DNA of 61,520 nucleotides from JAXDBM01 sp964460245 (GCA_964460245.1 CAYWTL010000003.1:1-61520), one strand, 5' to 3'. Positions 25,820 through 34,492 are shown, numbered from the stretch's first letter. Numbers and translations are program-made. The notes: generated from the letters alone by a model not told the origin.

Positions 25820-26340
25820 TGCGGAGAGCCGGAAAAAAGGCCGCTCAGCAGATCGTCGATGGCCTGATACTGGCGTGAGAGGATGCGGCCTTCCCGGTCG
25901 ATGAGGATCATGGAGGGCACACCCACGATCCGGTAAGCTTCGGCAACGCGGCCGGTGTCATCCAGGAGCACCTTGTAGGGAAGCTGGTATTTCTCCGCGA
26001 ATCGGGAGACCTTGTCGCCGGATTCCTGAATATTGACATTGGCGACAACCAGTCCACGCCCGGCATAGGCCTCGTGGATTTTCCTGTAACGGGGAAGTTC
26101 CGAACGGCAGGTTGCGCACCAGGTGGTGGAGAAAATGAGCAGAACCGGTTTTCCCCGCTGCTCGCTTAGGAGAAACTTCCCGCCGCTGAGGTCCTTCAGC
26201 ATGAAGTCCTGGGCCTTTCCTTCGGCCGTCTTCGTTGTTACCGGTGCTTGCGGCGCCTCCGTGCACGACAGCATTGCCAGGATCATCAGCGCAGCACAGC
26301 CGAGCCGAACTTCATGCGCCCTTTTTTTTCTTCTTGTCAT
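25816..26340 (-). CDS. TlpA/ResA-like thioredoxin lipoprotein
   Basis: 174 residues. Signal peptide and lipobox LAMLSC (lipidated Cys about 26), then an AhpC/TSA-TlpA fold with active site WCATC (Cys75, Cys78) and the cis-proline segment VGVPSMILIDREG. It should reduce disulfides outside the inner membrane. The gene follows the CcdA-type carrier by 5 bases, which would supply it with electrons, as in cytochrome c maturation or thiol-repair systems. Confidence 0.9.
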   Translation of the reverse strand: MTRRKKRAHEVRLGCAALMILAMLSCTEAPQAPVTTKTAEGKAQDFMLKDLSGGKFLLSEQRGKPVLLIFSTTWCATCRSELPRYRKIHEAYAGRGLVVANVNIQESGDKVSRFAEKYQLPYKVLLDDTGRVAEAYRIVGVPSMILIDREGRILSRQYQAIDDLLSGLFSGSPQ

Positions 26341-26345
26341 GATTT

Positions 26346-27062
26346 TTATCCCCACATGATACCGGCTTGAATCAGAAAATACTCCCCCGCTCCGATCATG
26401 ATCCAGCCGAAAATGCGGCTGACCCGCGTCATCCACATGCCCGACCGGGGCATGCTGGCCAGCATTCCGGCGGACGTGCCGAGAATGATCAGAAGGGTTC
26501 CCATCCCGAAGGCAAAAACGAACAGCAGGGTCGCGGCGAAAAACAGGTTCTGCTGGGTGGCGACGTAGCCGAGGAGAACGGCAAGAACCGGCGCCGTGCA
26601 GGGACCCATGACGAGGCCCGATGCCATGCCGACCAGAAAACCGGCGATGTTCCCGCCCTTGTTTTCCTGAGGCTGCAGCCGCGCGATGAACTGCGGGGTT
26701 CGAACGGGCAGGGTGAAGACGTCCAGCATGGCCAAGCCCATGAGAATGCAGACGTTGGCCATGATCAGATAAGTCCAAGGATTGGACTGGAGCTGGCCGA
26801 AGAGCTTGCCCGACAAAGCGGCGATCGCGCCGAGGGCCGTGTAGGTGACGGCCATGCCGAGGACGTAGATGATGGAAAGTCTGAAACCTCTGAGTTTCGA
26901 GCCGCCGCCGTGGGCGCCGATAAAGGCGATGGTGATGGGCGCAACGGGGTAGACACAGGGGGTAAAGCTGACCAGGACGCCGCCGAGATAAACAGCCGCA
27001 TAGGCCAGCAGCGATGAGCCCTGGAGGTAACCGGAGAGTCCCTGGATAAATTGATCGATCAC
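26346..27062 (-). CDS. CcdA/DsbD-type transmembrane thiol electron carrier
   Basis: 238 residues with six or so membrane helices. Two membrane cysteines lie in SFTPCVYPVAP (about 34-44) and VMGPCTAPVLA (about 152-162), the hallmark of the DsbD beta/CcdA domain that moves electrons from cytoplasmic thioredoxin to the outside. It lacks the periplasmic alpha and gamma domains of DsbD; the downstream TlpA-like lipoprotein probably takes the gamma-domain role. Confidence 0.92.
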   Translation of the reverse strand: MIDQFIQGLSGYLQGSSLLAYAAVYLGGVLVSFTPCVYPVAPITIAFIGAHGGGSKLRGFRLSIIYVLGMAVTYTALGAIAALSGKLFGQLQSNPWTYLIMANVCILMGLAMLDVFTLPVRTPQFIARLQPQENKGGNIAGFLVGMASGLVMGPCTAPVLAVLLGYVATQQNLFFAATLLFVFAFGMGTLLIILGTSAGMLASMPRSGMWMTRVSRIFGWIMIGAGEYFLIQAGIMWG

Positions 27063-27076
27063 CGGAATCCTCCTCT

Positions 27077-27787
27077 TCAGGTCTTTCCCGGACCGGCCCC
27101 GGCGTCCGTTTTTACGGCCGGGTGGGTCTTGTGGTACTTTTCAAACCATTTCTGGCCCAGGTAATAGGCCAGGCCGAAAAATACGAGGCTGACCGCTGTA
27201 ATGATCAGAAAAGCCCCATTGTTCTCGTTCCGGACGCAACTTCCCTGGATCGACAGGATGATCGTGCCCAGCAGCCTGCCCACGGTGGCGATGATCAGAA
27301 AGGTCCTGGTTTTGATGTGGCTGAGTCCCAGGATATAGCAGAGGGCGTCCTTGGGGAAGCCGGGAATCAGAAAAAGCAGAAAAGCGACAAAGGGTCCCTG
27401 ATGGGCCATGATACGGTCGTACCGTGCGATCACTTTCGGGCTGACGAATTTCTCCACGAAGGGAAGGCCGAATGTCCTTGCCAGTCCGAAGGCCAGCCAG
27501 GAACCGAGGGTCAGTCCGATGGTGGAGTAGAGCGCGCCCGGAACGATCCCGTAAATATAGCCGCCGATGAAGCCGGTTACTTCGCCGGGAATCGGGGCGA
27601 GAATGACCTGGAGAATCTGGATGCCGATGAAAACGACGACGGAAAGCGGACCGAAGGAGTCCAGAAACGGAATGATCTTGGCCCGATCGGAGAGGAAACC
27701 GGACAGGTTGTAGTGCTGGAACAGGAAAATGCCCGTGGCGATGATCAAAAGGAGGACGACGAGTTTCAGGATGTCTTTTCGGTTCAT
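27077..27787 (-). CDS. TVP38/TMEM64 family membrane protein
   Basis: 236 residues, several membrane helices. The SNARE-associated (DedA-like) core is visible in PIPGEVTGFIGGYIYG (about 65-80) and FLLFLIPGFPKDALCYILGLS (about 134-155, in two parts). Proteins of this family are putative lipid or ion transporters; function here is unknown. It is upstream of the CcdA gene by 14 bases, so it heads a four-gene envelope operon. Confidence 0.88.
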   Translation of the reverse strand: MNRKDILKLVVLLLIIATGIFLFQHYNLSGFLSDRAKIIPFLDSFGPLSVVVFIGIQILQVILAPIPGEVTGFIGGYIYGIVPGALYSTIGLTLGSWLAFGLARTFGLPFVEKFVSPKVIARYDRIMAHQGPFVAFLLFLIPGFPKDALCYILGLSHIKTRTFLIIATVGRLLGTIILSIQGSCVRNENNGAFLIITAVSLVFFGLAYYLGQKWFEKYHKTHPAVKTDAGAGPGKT

Positions 27788-27873
27788 TAAGCCCCGGGGG
27801 TGTGCTTCCGTGATGCACGTCTCATATCACAAAACAGGGGTTTTATGAACAGGATTCAAGAATGAGGACAAAA

Positions 27874-27910
27874 AAAACGGGGCACGCTGTGGAACAGCGT
27901 GCCCCGTTTT
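27874..27910 (-). terminator. strong terminator hairpin
   Basis: Perfect 17-base inverted repeat (27874-27890 and 27894-27910) with core GGGGCACGCTGT and a 3-base loop. On the minus strand it ends in a run of eight T and closes the gene at 27931. The A/T flanks are symmetrical, so it can also act on the plus strand. Confidence 0.88.
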
Positions 27911-27930
27911 CAGAACGTTGAAATGGCTGG

Positions 27931-28248
27931 TTATTTCTTTTCCGGTGCGGGCTTATCCGCGGGGGCCTTGACCTCTTTCGCCGCTTCCGGCGCTGCTTCC
28001 TTTGCTGCTTCCTTCTTGACCTTCTTGGTCTTCTTCACTTTCTTCACTTTCTTGGCCTTCTTCACGTCAGCCGCCTTCGCGTCCGCCTTCGCTTCAGCCT
28101 TCTTCACCGCTTCAGCCGCCGGCGCCTTCACATCCGCCGCCTTCACTTCCGGAGCTTTCGGGGCCGGGGCCGGAGCCGCCTGCTGCGCAAACGCGGAAGT
28201 CGTGAAAAGGAATGCCAAACCGATCACCAATACTGCTAAACGCTTCAT
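27931..28248 (-). CDS. secreted Lys/Ala/Pro-rich low-complexity protein
   Basis: 105 residues. A clear signal peptide (about 1-21, ending AFA) is followed by a low-complexity tail of Ala, Lys, Pro, Glu with repeats such as KKVKKTKKVKK and APEAAKEVKAP. No domain is recognisable. It resembles the cytoplasmic histone-like gene in composition but is exported. It may bind cell wall or polyanions; that is a guess. It has a good ribosome site (AGGAGG) and its own terminator. Confidence 0.7.
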   Translation of the reverse strand: MKRLAVLVIGLAFLFTTSAFAQQAAPAPAPKAPEVKAADVKAPAAEAVKKAEAKADAKAADVKKAKKVKKVKKTKKVKKEAAKEAAPEAAKEVKAPADKPAPEKK

Positions 28249-28412
28249 TTGAACTACCTCCTGTAAGTTTTAGTTGAATTCAGGAAAAGCAAACGACGTA
28301 CCAGAAATGCACCGGACGGGCGAACATTGGACAACTGACCGATATCAAAAGGCAATATCAGAGAAAAATATTTTATGGAGGAACCACGCAACCCGGGGAG
28401 GTTGGTATGAAT

Positions 28413-28446
28413 GGGGTATTAATCCCCATCCCTTGGGGAGTTTTTC
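28413..28446 (+). other. two mutually exclusive hairpins, one terminator-like
   Basis: GGGG-TATTAAT-CCCC (28413-28427) and CCCCA-TCCCT-TGGGG (28424-28438) share the same CCCC strand. The second is followed on the plus strand by AGTTTTTC. This is the layout of an attenuator, but no plus-strand gene follows; it also lies just after the minus-strand gene ending at 28459. Confidence 0.35.
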
Positions 28447-28458
28447 ATCTTGCCGCTG

Positions 28459-28752
28459 CTATTTCATTTTCTTTTCGCCTTCGCCCGCGATGTACGGCTT
28501 GTACTTTTCCTTTTTTTCCGCCGTGCTGCCGGGTTGGGATGCGTCCACCGCCGACTTGTTTTTCAGGATCCGGGATGTCAGCCTGGGCTGGTTTGTCTCG
28601 TCCTGCACGCTGACTGCCGCAGGCGGAGGTTCCTGGGCCGTCCGGAAGGCGCCTTCGCGCTGCTGCGTGAAGTCCGCACCGTCAATATTCCCGGAGGACA
28701 GGATGACGAGCGGCAGGCCGATCAGAATCAAAGAAATCAGAACTTTTCCCAT
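28459..28752 (-). CDS. small secreted protein of unknown function
   Basis: 97 residues starting MGKVLISLILIGLPLVIL, a signal peptide or membrane anchor, then a hydrophilic tail without cysteine or known domain, ending in a lysine-rich stretch. I chose ATG 28752, which has GGGGGG nine bases upstream; an ATG at 28776 would overlap the upstream stop codon as ATGA. It is in an operon behind the lipoprotein at 28773. Confidence 0.55.
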   Translation of the reverse strand: MGKVLISLILIGLPLVILSSGNIDGADFTQQREGAFRTAQEPPPAAVSVQDETNQPRLTSRILKNKSAVDASQPGSTAEKKEKYKPYIAGEGEKKMK

Positions 28753-28772
28753 ATTCACAAGCCCCCCATCGT

Positions 28773-29426
28773 TCAAATCACGTTTTGTGTCGTCAGCGTC
28801 AGGGAATCCACAGGGATATCGTAATAGAAGGAATCCGGTCCGGCATCCCAGACGATCCGGATATCGTAATTGCCGTCGGCCATGTCGTACAGATGCAGCG
28901 CAGCGGACGGGCCGACGGGCGCAGAAAGCTGGTTGGCTCCCCAGGAGGTTGCCGGTCCGGGGACGACGTAAACAGCGACGATCGTCGCGCCGCCGGACCG
29001 GTTGATGATCTTCAGCGATCCCGTAAAGCTTGAATCATAGGCATAGAGATCATAGATGACGTTCTCTCGAATGGGGACGTCGTAACTGTAGGCCGAGTAT
29101 TCGCTGTACTGACCGATGACCTTTGCTCGGGCGTCGTAGAGTCCCGCGGCGATGTCCACGATGTCGGCGGATGCGAGGCTTGAAAGCGGTCCGTACAGGA
29201 GGTTGGGGCCCCAGGACGAGCTGTCCGCGGGCGAAAGGTAGAAGAAATCGATCACCACAGTGCTCCCGTTGATTAGCCTGAGCGTTCCGGTGCCGTCGCC
29301 GTAATAGCCGCCGTCATGATGGTGATGGTAATCGTCGTCATCGTCGTGGCACCCGGTGCCGAGGACGGCTAGTCCGAGGCAGATTGCCGCCGTCAGCAGG
29401 AAAAATTTGAGCTTCGCCGGTTTCAT
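28773..29426 (-). CDS. two-repeat lipoprotein with Asp/His-rich segment
   Basis: 217 residues. Signal peptide with lipobox VLGTGC, then DDDDDYHHHHDGG directly after the lipid-bearing cysteine, a likely metal-binding patch. Two homologous domains follow: GTLRLINGSTVVIDFFYLSP...SSSWGPNLL and GSLKIINRSGGATIVAVYVVP...TSWGANQL, each ending in a YDI/YDVP beta hairpin. The second ATG is chosen since GGAGGGGGAAGG precedes it. I know similar WGxNxL repeats from other deltaproteobacterial lipoproteins but no function. Confidence 0.7.
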   Translation of the reverse strand: MKPAKLKFFLLTAAICLGLAVLGTGCHDDDDDYHHHHDGGYYGDGTGTLRLINGSTVVIDFFYLSPADSSSWGPNLLYGPLSSLASADIVDIAAGLYDARAKVIGQYSEYSAYSYDVPIRENVIYDLYAYDSSFTGSLKIINRSGGATIVAVYVVPGPATSWGANQLSAPVGPSAALHLYDMADGNYDIRIVWDAGPDSFYYDIPVDSLTLTTQNVI

Positions 29427-29846
29427 CCTTCCCCCTCCATTCACATCGCTGGCTTTCGCCTCGTTGGGGCGGTTCAGGCCCGTGAAATCATAAAAACGGG
29501 CTCAGACCCGATCATCTTTCTTGCTTTTTGCAGTTCCTCCGTCGGCGCCGCAAAGACGGCTTCTTCACGATCGTGATAGAATCATACTGTCCGAAAAAAA
29601 TCAATCCTCAAAAAAATACATCAACCGCACGATTCGTCTGCAAGACACATTGATCCCGGCTATCGGCTGCCCATGCGCAAATGCATTGCCGGAATTACTT
29701 GCGGAATCGATTTCTGCTGATAACAGCATAAACGTACGCAATCCCTTCGCTAAATAAAAGGGCAGGTCCCTCTTTCCGTTTCAAAAAGGCTTGAATAATA
29801 TACAATTCTGGACGTCATGGAAACTTCATCCAGCGCGGGCTCGCAT
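29427..29846. other. 420-base intergenic stretch
   Basis: No gene is supported on either strand. Near the lipoprotein start, the minus strand has a short hairpin CGGG-TCTGAG-CCCG followed by TTTTTA (about 29490-29512), which could be a weak leader terminator. The rest is A/T-richer than the neighbourhood and probably holds promoters. Confidence 0.5.
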
Positions 29847-29996
29847 CTATCGTCTTCCCTCGTATCCGCCGAATCCGCCATCCATGTCAGGCCTGTCCCG
29901 GTCGCTTCTTTCATGGCCTTCAATGGGTATCGAACATCCGCCAAGGGTTACTAGCATCAAGACCCATGCCACTCCCAAGATGATTGCCCGTTTCAT
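29847..29996 (-). CDS. small lipoprotein
   Basis: 49 residues, MKRAIILGVAWVLMLVTLGGC then a charged Gly/Asp/Arg-rich tail ending GYEGRR. The lipobox TLGGC is clear and GGGAGAG precedes the ATG, so expression is plausible. The mature part is only about 29 residues and has no known domain. Frame continues upstream but has no family support there. Confidence 0.5.
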   Translation of the reverse strand: MKRAIILGVAWVLMLVTLGGCSIPIEGHERSDRDRPDMDGGFGGYEGRR

Positions 29997-30194
29997 CTCT
30001 CTCCCGTCTTTGTTGCGTTGGTTCCTTCCGATGATCCTGGCGCGAAATGCACAAAAACGCAACCCCGCTTCTGTTTGAGAAATGGGGCTGCGTTCGTCAG
30101 TCCATAAGACCCTCATGTCGATTCGAAGGGTACCGGAATGAAATTTGTGACAATGTCACGAATCTGCGGTTACATCTGGTTTTTTCAAGCTTCT

Positions 30195-30725
30195 CTATGT
30201 CCCGGGGGGGTGTCCGACACCGGGAAGCGGGTGAGGAGAACCGCCCCCCGGCCTCCCGCCGGGACCCCGGCCGGGAGGCCGGCCACCCTGATGGACCGGT
30301 GATCGTCCAGGGGGTTGACGCCAGCCGGGAGGATAGCCTTTTTTGCCATAATGAATGTGGTTCGGATGCCAGGGACGATTACCCCAGATCCGTTTATCGT
30401 AACGGTGCCTCCAATCGGGAGGCAATTTTTTATGCCATGCCGGATACCCGCGGTAATAGACCCATCCCCGATCGTAATATCTGGAACGGTACCAGTGCTC
30501 GCCGTGATGTCTCCACCACCATCCGCTTCGGAAAAATATCTCCTCCGGAACGTCGGGGACAACGTACACGCCAGTTCCCGGCAAAATAACGACACTGGGT
30601 GGTCCGACGAACGGAATCGGCGGGGGCGGCGGTACATTAATATGAATGCTGACCTGCGCCAGTGACAGGACGGGCGAAGCAATAATCCCACCCAGCAGCA
30701 TGGCTGCAAATAATAGTTTCTTCAT
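30195..30725 (-). CDS. secreted Trp/Tyr/Pro/Gly-rich protein
   Basis: 176 residues. Signal peptide (1-23, ending SLAQ), then PPPPPIPFVGPPSVVILPGTGVYVVPD, a segment common in exported proteins of this phylum, then many aromatic motifs (WWWRHHGEHWYRSRYYDRGW) and PPDWRHRYD. The last 40 residues are Pro/Gly/Arg-rich and probably disordered. It may be an outer-surface or wall-associated protein; function unknown. AGGAGG ribosome site precedes it. Confidence 0.7.
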   Translation of the reverse strand: MKKLLFAAMLLGGIIASPVLSLAQVSIHINVPPPPPIPFVGPPSVVILPGTGVYVVPDVPEEIFFRSGWWWRHHGEHWYRSRYYDRGWVYYRGYPAWHKKLPPDWRHRYDKRIWGNRPWHPNHIHYGKKGYPPGWRQPPGRSPVHQGGRPPGRGPGGRPGGGSPHPLPGVGHPPGT

Positions 30726-31006
30726 GGTTATCCTCCTTTCACGGTGTGCTGTGCAATCTGGAATGCTGCAATAAAAATATGCCTCTGTTCCGTTGAAAAG
30801 TCAACCATCGTGCCGGGGCAGTGTGACATCCGGATTGTCGGATCAATCTATTGAATGCGATCGGAAACAGCATCGCATCAAACTGCAGCGTCAAGCACCG
30901 AAGGAAGCAATGGCGTGCGACTTTGATTTTCGTGCCTACAACACGGCCTGGAAATGGAAATGAAGCCTGTTTTACAAACGATCAGGATCGGGCCCGTCCG
31001 GCGCAA

Positions 31007-33256
31007 TCAAAAGTAGTATGGGGTTTGTTTCGTCCATTTGCTCTTGGGATACCGGCTGTGAAGCATCTTGAATGCCTGTCTGGAGTAGATCGTCGTATCC
31101 TTGTCGGTGCAGCCGTGTCGCGTGGAACGGACCGCCAGGTGAAGGGCATGGGGAATGCGCGGATCGCCGCCTTTCTTCTCCGCCCATTTCAATGCGACAT
31201 CCGTCAGGTAGTTTGGACCCGACGCGATTTGTCTCAGGTCTTGAAGTTCGCGCTTCGCCAGCTCGATTTCGGACCGACTCAGAAAAAGGGGATAAAGGTT
31301 CTTTCTCTTGTCCGGGGCCTTCATTACGGGCTGCCCGTTCGACTCGGCAGGGGAGGCGCTGGCCGATATCAACTCCCGTTTCGGTGAACACCACCAGTTT
31401 CTGCGATAGCTGTCGATTGTACCGTCGGGGATACCGCGCCCGATGTTGGCCGTCACATTCGGCTTCATGGCCGGATACTGCAGCATCAGATAGGCGGAAA
31501 GGAAACGTCTTTCTTCTGCGGATCCGGCCTTCGCCAGATCGGATAGCAGCTTCTTCGCTTCCGGAAAAAAAGGGGATAGGACGGGAACCGCGTCCAAGAC
31601 CGCCGAATCGTTGCCGGTTACGGCAGCCCTGGCAAATGCCGCCACGGCGAGATTCTTTCGGATCTCCTTGCCCATCGCTTGATCCGTAGCCAGCCTTCTC
31701 AACAGGTCAAGCGGCATGTATTCATTGATGACGATCTCCGCATCCGTGTCGAGATACCTGAACTTTTCATATTTTGAAACGTCCTGGCGCTGCAGGTTCT
31801 GAGTGCAGTCTTCGATGGCATACCCGATGCAAACCGGGCTTCGCTGGGCGTACCGGACGAACTCGCCCACATCGGAGCTGGTCCTGAATCTGAGGCCGCG
31901 GAACAGGTTCCCGTCAGCCGGAGAAAATTTTATTTTTTTCTCTGCATACAGGCGATCCAGGCTCTTCCTGGCCTCGGAATGTTTTCCGGATTCCGCCAGC
32001 AGCCGGATCCGATGATACTGCGCGGACGGGTATGCCGGTGAACCGGCCTTGATTTTGGCCGCGGCGGACAGGAGCGACGGCGTCTCCGGATGATCGGGGG
32101 AGATTTTCGAGATGGCCGCGACCAGCCAGGCAGGCTTCGATGTCTCTCTCCATTTCCTCAAGGCGTGTTCCAGGGATTGCCGGCTCTCATCCTGCACGGT
32201 GAGGATCCAGTCGGTAAGATCGTCGATCTTTCTGGCCGCCATCCGGGTCTGATGATCCATCTTTTTGAGCATGTAACTGTACTCTTTCCAGTATCTGAAC
32301 ATCTCCCCGCCCGGGTTTCTTCCGGTGAGGGCCCGGGCGAGGCCGTACGTGTATTCCGCGGGTTTCGACATGGCCCTGGCATAACCGAGGAGATCCCGGG
32401 CGGGCTGATGATGTTGCGTCAGGGTTTTGTCTTCCAGGATGGATTGCAGAATCGACTCCGCCCTGGCCATGGCGCTGACATTGACCGTCCGGCCTTCCGA
32501 GTTCACGGTGGCTTCCCTCACAAATGCCCTGGCCGCAAGGTAGCCGGACAATCCGCTCCACGGCGAGGATCTGTCCCCGGCGATCCTTTCAAAGAGCTCG
32601 CCCGCCTTGACAAAATCCCCGGCGTAGAAATGCGCTGCGGCAATCTGGTAGTCCCGGTCATGCCGGAGCAGTTTGTCCATCGTCTTGTCTACAGGGGCCG
32701 GGATATGACGGCCTCTCTCGCAATTGGAGAAGACCGTGTCCTGGCCCCGCGCCCATTCCGCGACTTCCGCACTTTCTCTGCCGAACTTTCCGATACGCTC
32801 CCTGAGCGTGTTGACGGCGGACTGGAAAGCGCCGGAATGGCAATTCAGATAAGCATCATGCCCGTCCTTTACCTCGTATCGGAATATGCCGTCCCAATAA
32901 TAGCCTCTCAAGCGCTCCGGAGTCCCGGCTTTGACGAGGGTGCCGCGGAGTTCCACCCATTGTTTGAACCAGTTTTTCCCGCCGGCGTCCGTTTCGCCGC
33001 CGCCTATAGTGAGCATGGCCTGCTGTTCCTCCGGTCCCATGCCCAGCCCTTCCAGATACCGGTATGCCGGGACAAGATAGTAGCTTTTGTAGGATGAATG
33101 AATGACCCCGACGTTTCCCCGGATCATCTCATCGGAGGCAACATGGGTGAACAGCGCCTCGGGAAAAAATGGACCGCACGAAAAGACCGCGTCAGCGCCA
33201 AAAGTGATCAACAGCACCACCGAGGAAACGAAAAAAAATCTTGCCATCATTGCCAT
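31007..33256 (-). CDS. large secreted helical protein of unknown function
   Basis: 749 residues starting MAMMARFFFVSSVVLLITF, a signal peptide, after which FSCGPFFPEALF follows. Much of the chain looks alpha-helical and TPR-like (for example AAAHFYAGDFVKAGELFERIAGDR and SGKHSEARKSLDRLY). Several cysteines occur (LNCHSGAF, SNCERGRH, IEDCTQNL). The start is chosen for GGGAG upstream; it overlaps the end of the DUF3142 gene by 10 bases, so the two are coupled. I know no named family. Confidence 0.75.
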   Translation of the reverse strand: MAMMARFFFVSSVVLLITFGADAVFSCGPFFPEALFTHVASDEMIRGNVGVIHSSYKSYYLVPAYRYLEGLGMGPEEQQAMLTIGGGETDAGGKNWFKQWVELRGTLVKAGTPERLRGYYWDGIFRYEVKDGHDAYLNCHSGAFQSAVNTLRERIGKFGRESAEVAEWARGQDTVFSNCERGRHIPAPVDKTMDKLLRHDRDYQIAAAHFYAGDFVKAGELFERIAGDRSSPWSGLSGYLAARAFVREATVNSEGRTVNVSAMARAESILQSILEDKTLTQHHQPARDLLGYARAMSKPAEYTYGLARALTGRNPGGEMFRYWKEYSYMLKKMDHQTRMAARKIDDLTDWILTVQDESRQSLEHALRKWRETSKPAWLVAAISKISPDHPETPSLLSAAAKIKAGSPAYPSAQYHRIRLLAESGKHSEARKSLDRLYAEKKIKFSPADGNLFRGLRFRTSSDVGEFVRYAQRSPVCIGYAIEDCTQNLQRQDVSKYEKFRYLDTDAEIVINEYMPLDLLRRLATDQAMGKEIRKNLAVAAFARAAVTGNDSAVLDAVPVLSPFFPEAKKLLSDLAKAGSAEERRFLSAYLMLQYPAMKPNVTANIGRGIPDGTIDSYRRNWWCSPKRELISASASPAESNGQPVMKAPDKRKNLYPLFLSRSEIELAKRELQDLRQIASGPNYLTDVALKWAEKKGGDPRIPHALHLAVRSTRHGCTDKDTTIYSRQAFKMLHSRYPKSKWTKQTPYYF

Positions 33257-34020
33257 TTTTCGATCTCCCGATAGACATCGCTCAATTTTTCCGCGCTCCA
33301 CCCGGTCGGGGAAAAAACGTACACCCTTTTTCCCCTGGTCAGCCGCCCCACCGGCTCATCGGTGGAGATTCCGATGCTTGCCCGGCACATCGATTCGGCG
33401 AAGCCACCGTCCGCTTCGAGACGCCTCAGGATCGCGGGACCTTCAGGCCCCATCCTGAAAACCATGGGCACGGCTTCATCCACGGGCAGGCCTGCAAGCC
33501 ACCGGTCATGCATGCACCAGGAGGCGAGCGCGGTTATCGACAGAGGAACGCTTTCCGGGAGTTTTTTCCGGATTGCGAACAGCAGTTCCCTGTAAAATCG
33601 GCGTTCCGAAACGCGCGCGTCGAAATCGATCTGGACACGGTCCGGACGGGCCGCTTCGGCCACATACCCGATGATTTCCGCCGCTTCTTCTCTGAACGGA
33701 CCGGGTTCCGACTTTCTGTCGGTCTCGAGCCTGATCACCGCGATTCGTCGTGTCTTGGCAGGAAACTTGAGAGGCTGTCGCCTGGGGAAAACTTTCAGCC
33801 GGCCATCATGTATTCTGATCGTCCCCGCCAGGAATGCGATCGCCGCCTTGCCGGGATCGAGGCGGCTTAAATCTTCCGGACGCTCCCATGCCCAGAGGAT
33901 GATTCTTTGTGTCTGCGGCAGCCTTTTCCCTTCCGCGTAAGCAGATGAGCATCCGAGTGAAAGCGTGAGGAACAACAAAAGAAAGCACGTCTTCGAAAGA
34001 TTTTTCGATGGTATCGCCAC
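33247..34020 (-). CDS. DUF3142 family exported protein
   Basis: 257 residues; signal peptide with possible lipobox TLSLGCSS (Cys about 24). Conserved DUF3142 segments are IILWAWERPEDLSRLDP (about 40), VQIDFDARVSERRFY (about 130), LSITALASWCMHD (about 156) and VPMVFRMGPEG (about 180). The chain may form a barrel like glycosidases, but no activity is known to me. GTG start after GGGGGAA. It is the first gene of a two-gene operon with the large protein that follows. Confidence 0.85.
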   Translation of the reverse strand: MAIPSKNLSKTCFLLLFLTLSLGCSSAYAEGKRLPQTQRIILWAWERPEDLSRLDPGKAAIAFLAGTIRIHDGRLKVFPRRQPLKFPAKTRRIAVIRLETDRKSEPGPFREEAAEIIGYVAEAARPDRVQIDFDARVSERRFYRELLFAIRKKLPESVPLSITALASWCMHDRWLAGLPVDEAVPMVFRMGPEGPAILRRLEADGGFAESMCRASIGISTDEPVGRLTRGKRVYVFSPTGWSAEKLSDVYREIEKWQ

Positions 34021-34492
34021 GGCATTTCCCCCATGTCCCGCAGGCGGATGATGGCTGAGAATCCCTATTGCTGCCGTCGCAGTATATGCAGTATATAAGG
34101 CGGGAACATTCCGGGGTCAAGGGGAAGACTCCCGGGCGGGTGCTTGAGGGAAGGACGGCAGGAGAATGAAAATGGCGAATAGAACGTCAGTACTGGAAAA
34201 GGCCGGGATCGGTAACCGGAGTGCGCATCCGGACAGTGTGGATCATTGATTCTCCCTGTTTTTTATTGCAAAATAGTTGTTCTGTAGTATCAGGATAGAA
34301 CATCCGTTGCGATTTACCCCAGGGAGTATGAACGGATGTCGTTGATTTTGAAGGCATGAATATGGGACCCGAAAATGCATACCACTGTCGAATGGAGCAG
34401 TCTGTCGGGTTCCCGACACGGCAATCCGCAGTGTGCTCACCTTGGCAATTGCCGGGGGCAATAACCAGAACGGCCCGTGGAGAGAGGGTGTC
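34021..34492. other. 472-base intergenic stretch
   Basis: Divergent promoter region between the DUF3142 operon and the flavin reductase. It holds the minus-strand promoter at 34092-34120. A 27-codon reading frame with a ribosome site (ATG at 34167, AGGAG upstream) ends near 34248, but nothing supports it as a gene. Confidence 0.5.
34092..34120 (-). promoter_or_regulatory. sigma-70-type promoter for the DUF3142 operon
   Basis: On the minus strand TTGACC (34115-34120) is followed after exactly 17 bases by TATATA (34092-34097); the -10 region lies in a tandem repeat of GCAGTATAT on the other strand, which gives a second overlapping TATACT. The GTG of the DUF3142 gene lies about 65 bases downstream. 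Confidence 0.65.

Noticed and set aside
26341..26778. Upstream extension of the TlpA-like frame
   Set aside because: It lies wholly inside the CcdA gene in another frame and has no similarity; the lipobox start at 26340 is sound.
29530..29600. Resemblance of GCCGCAAAGACGG to a cyclic-di-GMP riboswitch core
   Set aside because: The remaining conserved parts of the GEMM class are absent on both strands.
30185..30709. 174-codon frame overlapping the Trp/Tyr-rich protein
   Set aside because: The alternative frame lacks a start with ribosome site and signal peptide; the other frame has both.
34081..34099. Tandem GCAGTATAT repeat as a CRISPR or satellite unit
   Set aside because: Only two copies of nine bases; it coincides with the -10 region of the DUF3142 promoter.
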